From: Verrucomicrobiaceae bacterium
Lineage (GTDB): Bacteria > Verrucomicrobiota > Verrucomicrobiia > Verrucomicrobiales > Verrucomicrobiaceae
NCBI GenBank assembly: GCA_947466075.1
Contig: CANIBP010000024.1
Coordinates: 18,792-82,791 of the forward strand
Direction of reading: 5' to 3'
Length of the DNA stretch: 64,000 nt
The notes beneath the pieces were generated by a model. The model was not told where the DNA came from, did no database searches, and worked only from the letters and a program-made list of their open reading frames with translations. A program made the position numbers and the translations under genes. Shown here in pieces: positions 60,260-64,000 of this stretch. Every line of letters begins with the position of its first letter. Positions within the stretch are counted from its first letter, which is position 1.

Positions 60260-61051
60260 TCATATTAACGAAAGCCTCCGCACCACTTCCGCCACGAGCA
60301 TGAAGCCAAACGTGCCGGTGACGAACGTGGCTGCACCGAAGCCCGCAGCGCAGTCGAGGCGGAGGCCGGTTTCTGCGCCTTGTTCGAGTTCGAGGGAGCA
60401 GGAGCCGTCGGCCAACGGGTAAATCGGACGCTCGGTGGAGAAGACGCAGGGGATGCCCATCGTCACGGGGCGGCCTTGCTCGCTTTTGGCGAAGCCGTGA
60501 TCGCGGCGCAGGCTCTGGCGCACGCCTCGGAGCAGCGGATCGGCCCCGGCGTGGCCGAGATCGTTGATTTTGATGACGGTGGGATCACGACGACCACCAG
60601 CGGAGCCGGAGGTGATGACGCGCAGGCCACGGGCATGACATTTGGCGATGATGAGTGCCTTGATCGAAGTGCGATCGACAGCATCGACGACGAAATCGAA
60701 GCTCGGAGCGAGAAGACGATCCACATTCGATTCGGTAAGGAACTCGATGACACGATTCACGCTGCAGGCAGGATTGATTTCGGCCACGCGGGCGGCCAGG
60801 ACATCGACTTTGGTCACGCCGATGGTGTGCGCGAGCGCAGGAAGCTGGCGGTTGGTGTTGGTGATGCAGACGTCGTCCATGTCGATTAACGTCAGCTCGC
60901 CAATGCCGCTGCGAGCGAGGGCTTCCACGACCCATGAGCCCACACCGCCGACACCAATGATGGCAACGTGCGCGGCGGCGAGACGTGGCAACGCTGCGGC
61001 TCCGTACAGCCGCCCAATACCGCCGAAGCGCTGGGTGTAGGATTCATCCAT
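60260..61051 (-). CDS. tcdA: tRNA threonylcarbamoyladenosine dehydratase
   Basis: E1-like ATP-dependent enzyme (YgdL/CsdL family) that dehydrates t6A37 in tRNA to the cyclic form. The N-terminal Rossmann motif is VAIIGVGGVGSWVVEALAR, followed by ELTLIDMDDVCITNTNRQLP (ATP site, Asp and Arg) and DFVVDAVDRTSIKALII. A later SGSAGGRRDPT segment is a family marker. The 263-residue length is normal. It is adjacent to, and same strand as, the SMP-30 gene (39 bases). Confidence 0.92.
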   Translation of the reverse strand: MDESYTQRFGGIGRLYGAAALPRLAAAHVAIIGVGGVGSWVVEALARSGIGELTLIDMDDVCITNTNRQLPALAHTIGVTKVDVLAARVAEINPACSVNRVIEFLTESNVDRLLAPSFDFVVDAVDRTSIKALIIAKCHARGLRVITSGSAGGRRDPTVIKINDLGHAGADPLLRGVRQSLRRDHGFAKSEQGRPVTMGIPCVFSTERPIYPLADGSCSLELEQGAETGLRLDCAAGFGAATFVTGTFGFMLVAEVVRRLSLI

Positions 61052-61090
61052 GCGCTCGTTTAGCGTCTGCGAGGCCGGAGATCAACCGCC

Positions 61091-62200
61091 TCAGCAATGA
61101 TGCGCACCGCGAGTGTTCACGTAGAGCGTGTAGAGGCTCTGGGAGGCGGTGATGAAGAGGCGGTTTCGTTTTGGGCCGCCAAAGCAGAGGTTGCTGGCGG
61201 TTTCGGGGAGTTTGATGAAGCCGATGAGCTTGCCCTCGGGGTTGAAGACGTGGACGCCGTCGAAGCCGTCGCCGATCCAGCCGGCGCTGGCCCAGAGATT
61301 GCCTTCCACATCGCAGCGGATACCGTCGGAGCCTCCGGCCTTGCTTGGTTTATAGCCCCCATTGGGCTGGCGGAAATCTCCACGGACATGATCGGGATAA
61401 GCCATCTCCTGATAGTTGAAGCGATTCTTCGTGAACCAGCCTTTGTTCATCTCCGCAAAGACCTTGCCGTTTTTGACCATCTTGCCGTCCACGTCATAGA
61501 CGCGGATGTTCTTCGGGCTGCCGGTATCGACGATGTACACCTTCTTGTAATCGGGAGAGAAGCAAAGGCCGTTCGGCTTTTCGAGATCCTCGGTGATTTT
61601 GGTGATCTCGCCGCCCGGGTCAATGCGATAGACGGACTCTTTGAGGAGCAGCTCGCCCTTGTTTCCCTCGTAGTCCATCATGCTGCCGTAGCCGGGATCG
61701 GTGAACCAGATGGATCCATCGGGATGCACCGCGCCGTCATTCGGGGCGTTGAGCGGCTTGCCGTCGAACTTGTCCGCCAGGACGGTGATTTTGCCGTCGA
61801 GCTCGTAGCGGACGACGCGGCGCGTGCCGTGCTCGAAGCTGATCTGGCGGCCTTGCAGGTCAAAGGTGTTGCCGTTGCTGTTGTTAGCGTTGTTGCGCAT
61901 CACGCTGACGTGACCATCTTCGGGCAGGTAGCGCATCTGGGCGTTGTTGGGGATGTCGCTCCATACAAGGTAGTTGCCGGTTCCATTCCAGGCCGGGCCT
62001 TCGGCCCAGAGCATGCCGGTGTGGAGTCGGCGGATGGGCGCGTTCCCTTGAATGAGTTTTTCAAACTCGGGCTCGAGCACGATGACATCGGGATCAGGGT
62101 AACGCTCGGGCGTTTTGCCGGACCAGTCGCGTGCAAGAAGTGTGGTGGTGCCAGCGGAAACGGCGAAGCTGGTGAGGAAGGTGCGGCGGTTGGTGTTCAT
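61091..62200 (-). CDS. exported SMP-30/gluconolactonase-like protein
   Basis: A 369-residue six-bladed propeller of the SMP-30/gluconolactonase family, metal-dependent lactonases of sugar acid catabolism. The Tat-like leader reads MNTNRRTFLTSFAVSAG. Catalytic-site motifs are MLWAEGPAWNGTGNYLVWSD (Glu ligand), LNAPNDGAVHPDGSIWFTD (Asn and Asp) and SDGIRCDVEGNLWAS. The start at ATG 62200 is chosen over the longer frame to 62425, since the extension is Lys/Arg-rich and lacks a leader. The substrate lactone is unknown. Confidence 0.88.
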   Translation of the reverse strand: MNTNRRTFLTSFAVSAGTTTLLARDWSGKTPERYPDPDVIVLEPEFEKLIQGNAPIRRLHTGMLWAEGPAWNGTGNYLVWSDIPNNAQMRYLPEDGHVSVMRNNANNSNGNTFDLQGRQISFEHGTRRVVRYELDGKITVLADKFDGKPLNAPNDGAVHPDGSIWFTDPGYGSMMDYEGNKGELLLKESVYRIDPGGEITKITEDLEKPNGLCFSPDYKKVYIVDTGSPKNIRVYDVDGKMVKNGKVFAEMNKGWFTKNRFNYQEMAYPDHVRGDFRQPNGGYKPSKAGGSDGIRCDVEGNLWASAGWIGDGFDGVHVFNPEGKLIGFIKLPETASNLCFGGPKRNRLFITASQSLYTLYVNTRGAHHC

Positions 62201-62473
62201 GACGGTGTGGTTGTAGCGAAGAGAACGCGGGATTGGCAAGAGATTTGGCTGATTTGGCCAACGGAATACGCGGAATGCACGGAAACCGGAGATTTGAGGG
62301 GCAGATTTGAAATCATGCCAAGCAGGCAGGTTTTGGAGTTGTTGGCGGATGGCTTCGATTGCCAATCTTATGCCGCCGAGCCTCCTTTTCTCGAAGAAGA
62401 AAACTCTCAAAGCACGCATAATCAAGGACTTATAGAGGGCGTATCGCCAGGGGTTGACACCTCACCCGGCGGT

Positions 62474-63775
62474 ATGCAGGACACAATTATGACAAGCTCG
62501 GAGGGCGCTCGGAAACGGGGGCGGCCTTTCATGAAGATCAAGCATGGCAGCGCAGTGGTGCCGATCTACAAGGGCCGTGTCCGCAGATGGGATTGCTACA
62601 CCGTGGCCTATCACATGAACGGCAAGCGCGTACGGCGAAACTTCGGCAGTCTTGAAAAGGCCAAGGCTGAGGCTCAATTGATGGCCCGCCAGATTCAGGA
62701 AGGTAAATCCTCCAACAACGACCTGACTTCTGCCCAGCGGGAAAATCATCTCGCGGCTGAACGCCTTGTGGCTCCGTTCAAAATGCCGCTGGTGGCCGCT
62801 GTGGAAGAATACACCCGCTGTCGACAGTTGTTGGGTGACGTGCCGTTGATGATGGCCATTCAGGAGTTCGTGCGGCGCAATCGGGGCGTGCAACTCGGGG
62901 TGAAAGTGCCGGACCTGATTGATGAGTTTGTGAAGGCCAAGGCGGAAGACAATCTCAGCCGCATCTATCGGTTCCAACTATCTGGAAGTGTGAAGCGCTT
63001 TGCAGCCGCCTTTCCTGGCGAGATTTTGACCCTCAAGTCTGGTGACATTGACCGCTGGCTTCGCAGCCTCAATCACCCTCCGGTGACGCGTAATTCTCTG
63101 CACCGCTGCATCAAGGTGTTCTTCTCTTTCGCGAAGTCACGCGGCTACTTGCCGCAATCGGAAGCCACCGCGGCAGAACTGGTGCCCATTGCCAAGGAGG
63201 GTGAGACGAAGACGGAAATCTTCCAACCCGCGGAGATGACCAAGCTTCTTGCCGCAGCTTCATCGGAGGAGTTGGCGCTTCTGGCCATTGGCGGATTTGC
63301 CGGGCTGCGCATGGCTGAGATCAAGCGTTTGGACTGGCAGGCGGTAGATCTGGACCGGCGAATCATCATGTTGAGGGCGGATCAGGCCAAGACGGCGTCC
63401 CGGCGAATTGTGCCAATCAGTGATAATCTGGCGGCATGGATTGAGCCGTTACCACGAGAGGGCAAGGTGGTTGGCAAGGTTGCGCCCGATCTCACCAAGT
63501 TCGCTGAAAAGCTTGGCATGGAGTGGCCTCGGAATGCGCTGCGTCACTCCTACATCAGCTACCGTCTCGCCATTGTTAAAGATGCAGCTAAGGTCGCTCT
63601 CGAAGCTGGCAACTCACCTGACATCATCTTCAAGCACTACCGTGAACTGGTGACTGAGCAGGATGCGAAGGCGTGGTTTGCAATCAATCCGCCTGGGGGA
63701 TGGGCACCACCTGTGGTCAAGCTCCGCCGCCGCGAAATGCGGCACACGTCTTTGTCCGACAAGATTCTTGGCTGA
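62474..63775 (+). CDS. tyrosine recombinase / integrase
   Basis: A 433-residue site-specific recombinase. An N-terminal arm (GRPFMKIKHGSAVVP, a mobile-element AP2-like DNA-binding segment) and SAM-like core-binding domain (about 145-225) precede the catalytic domain: Arg279 (GGFAGLRMAEIKRLDW), Lys306 region (ADQAKTASRR), Arg357 in NALRHSYISY and the nucleophile Tyr389 in IIFKHYREL. The two usual histidines are Asn354 and Asn380, seen in related integrases of this group. The open frame runs to 61097, but that part is antisense to the SMP-30 gene; ATG 62474 (or 62489) is the start. Probably part of an integrated element. Confidence 0.92.
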   Translation: MQDTIMTSSEGARKRGRPFMKIKHGSAVVPIYKGRVRRWDCYTVAYHMNGKRVRRNFGSLEKAKAEAQLMARQIQEGKSSNNDLTSAQRENHLAAERLVAPFKMPLVAAVEEYTRCRQLLGDVPLMMAIQEFVRRNRGVQLGVKVPDLIDEFVKAKAEDNLSRIYRFQLSGSVKRFAAAFPGEILTLKSGDIDRWLRSLNHPPVTRNSLHRCIKVFFSFAKSRGYLPQSEATAAELVPIAKEGETKTEIFQPAEMTKLLAAASSEELALLAIGGFAGLRMAEIKRLDWQAVDLDRRIIMLRADQAKTASRRIVPISDNLAAWIEPLPREGKVVGKVAPDLTKFAEKLGMEWPRNALRHSYISYRLAIVKDAAKVALEAGNSPDIIFKHYRELVTEQDAKAWFAINPPGGWAPPVVKLRRREMRHTSLSDKILG

Positions 63776-63797
63776 GTTCGTTGCGCAACGAACTCAG
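63772..63797. terminator. 26-base perfect palindrome, bidirectional terminator or recombination-related site
   Basis: A perfect palindrome with arms CTGAGTTCGTTGC and its complement, overlapping the stop of the recombinase and lying 4 bases from the stop of the facing XRE gene. As RNA it would form a stem of about 11 pairs with a 4-base loop, and there is no T-tract. A terminator for both genes is most likely. Confidence 0.7.
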
Positions 63798-63800
63798 AGC

Positions 63801-64000
63801 TCATCGCTTCTGACGATGGGTGGCAGTTGCGGGACCGCGAGGCTGCGTGACGAGTTGTAGTAGCGCCACCACGGCATAGCCACGCGGCGTGGCCCGCTCC
63901 TGCTCCCAGTTTTCCAGGGTGCGTTTGCTGATGCCGAGGAACTCTGCCGCATCCCGCTGGCTGAACGCCTTGCGTTCACGCCATTCTTGGAGAGCACGGG
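63801..64000 (-). CDS. XRE-family helix-turn-helix regulator, 5' end beyond window
   Basis: The visible 66 codons run from the window edge to a stop at 63801-63803 in a frame different from the short overlapping shadow ORF. They encode RALQEWRERKAFSQRDAAEF, LGISKRTLENWEQERATP and a short tail ending ATHRQKR, a clear XRE (lambda Cro/C1) helix-turn-helix fold. N-terminus missing, so length and start are unknown. It faces the recombinase gene across a palindrome; XRE genes of this kind often control or accompany toxin-antitoxin or mobile-element genes. Confidence 0.85.
   Translation of the reverse strand, partial: RALQEWRERKAFSQRDAAEFLGISKRTLENWEQERATPRGYAVVALLQLVTQPRGPATATHRQKR

Noticed and set aside
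61097..62473. Upstream part of the long plus-strand frame that ends in the recombinase
   Set aside because: It is antisense to the SMP-30 gene, and its composition (acidic, Val/Ala/Asp-rich) is that of a shadow. The recombinase starts at 62474.
63794..63997. 67-codon minus-strand ORF at the window end
   Set aside because: It is a shadow of the XRE helix-turn-helix gene in another frame, which gives a far better protein.
1..64000. CRISPR arrays, rRNA and tRNA genes, and insertion sequences
   Set aside because: I looked for periodic repeats, tRNA-like cloverleaf segments and transposase motifs and saw none. A dedicated search (tRNAscan, Infernal, CRISPR finder) would be needed to exclude short ones.

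Overview
The window reads as chromosomal DNA of a Gram-negative member of the Verrucomicrobiota, probably a Prosthecobacter- or Verrucomicrobium-like lineage. This is inferred from family content, not from a marker gene. It carries two DUF1501 proteins and a DUF1549/DUF1553 cytochrome protein (hallmarks of the Planctomycetes-Verrucomicrobia group), PEP-CTERM proteins, an FG-GAP protein, several Tat-type leaders and an eukaryotic-like Ser/Thr kinase. It also has a clear outer-membrane programme (kdsA, lptC-, lptA- and lptB-like genes, an OmpA-domain protein, a lipocalin lipoprotein). Coding density is very high, no intergenic gap reaches 300 bases, and I saw no rRNA, tRNA or CRISPR array.

Layout. 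1-7 kb: a Gfo/Idh/MocA oxidoreductase, a small hypothetical gene, purE-purK, a frameshifted membrane gene, pyrF and a two-domain acyltransferase resembling OlsF. 7-10.7 kb (minus strand): kdsA, lptC-like, lptA-like, lptB and hpf, close to the proteobacterial lpt-hpf order, ending in a good terminator. 10.9-14.7 kb: a large membrane Ser/Thr kinase with an N-terminal triple repeat and a C-terminal WD40-like region. 14.8-21 kb: an ABC-F ATPase, an MNT/HEPN pair, a NusG paralogue, a membrane protein coupled to a family 9 glycosyltransferase, a nucleotide kinase and fmt. 21-31.3 kb: a block of exported proteins (FG-GAP, DUF1549/DUF1553, an anchored unknown, two PEP-CTERM proteins, DUF1501) separated by strong hairpins.

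31.3-38 kb: lipocalin, DUF2071, a small exported protein, a tightly overlapping set (membrane protein, LplT-like MFS, family 1 glycosyltransferase) and an AT-richer KAP NTPase gene. 38-43 kb: a LysR regulator divergent from a second DUF1501 gene and its partner, a PQQ-type propeller with embedded EF-hands and an unassigned C-terminus. 43-50 kb: pirin, a broken DoxX-like gene, an Old Yellow Enzyme coupled to a rhodanese-YceI fusion, two small membrane proteins, an EamA transporter and an NDH-2-like protein fused to cNMP-binding and CBS domains.

50-58 kb is a long minus-strand run: OmpA-domain protein, membrane protein, HAD phosphatase, rplU-rpmA with a terminator, then cysH-TSUP-cysD-cysN for sulfate assimilation. 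58-62 kb: exported Mn-type superoxide dismutase, a hypothetical protein, a rhodanese, a HEPN-like AT-richer gene, tcdA and an SMP-30 protein. From 62.4 kb a tyrosine recombinase and a truncated XRE regulator, facing each other across a 26-base palindrome, probably mark one end of an integrated element continuing beyond the window.

No single known defence or biosynthetic island dominates. The most unusual items are domain combinations: the NDH-2/cNMP/CBS fusion, the EF-hand-bearing propeller with a novel tail, the kinase with threonine-rich repeats, the rhodanese-YceI fusion lacking the catalytic cysteine, and three candidate defence or stress genes (MNT/HEPN, KAP NTPase, lone HEPN-like).
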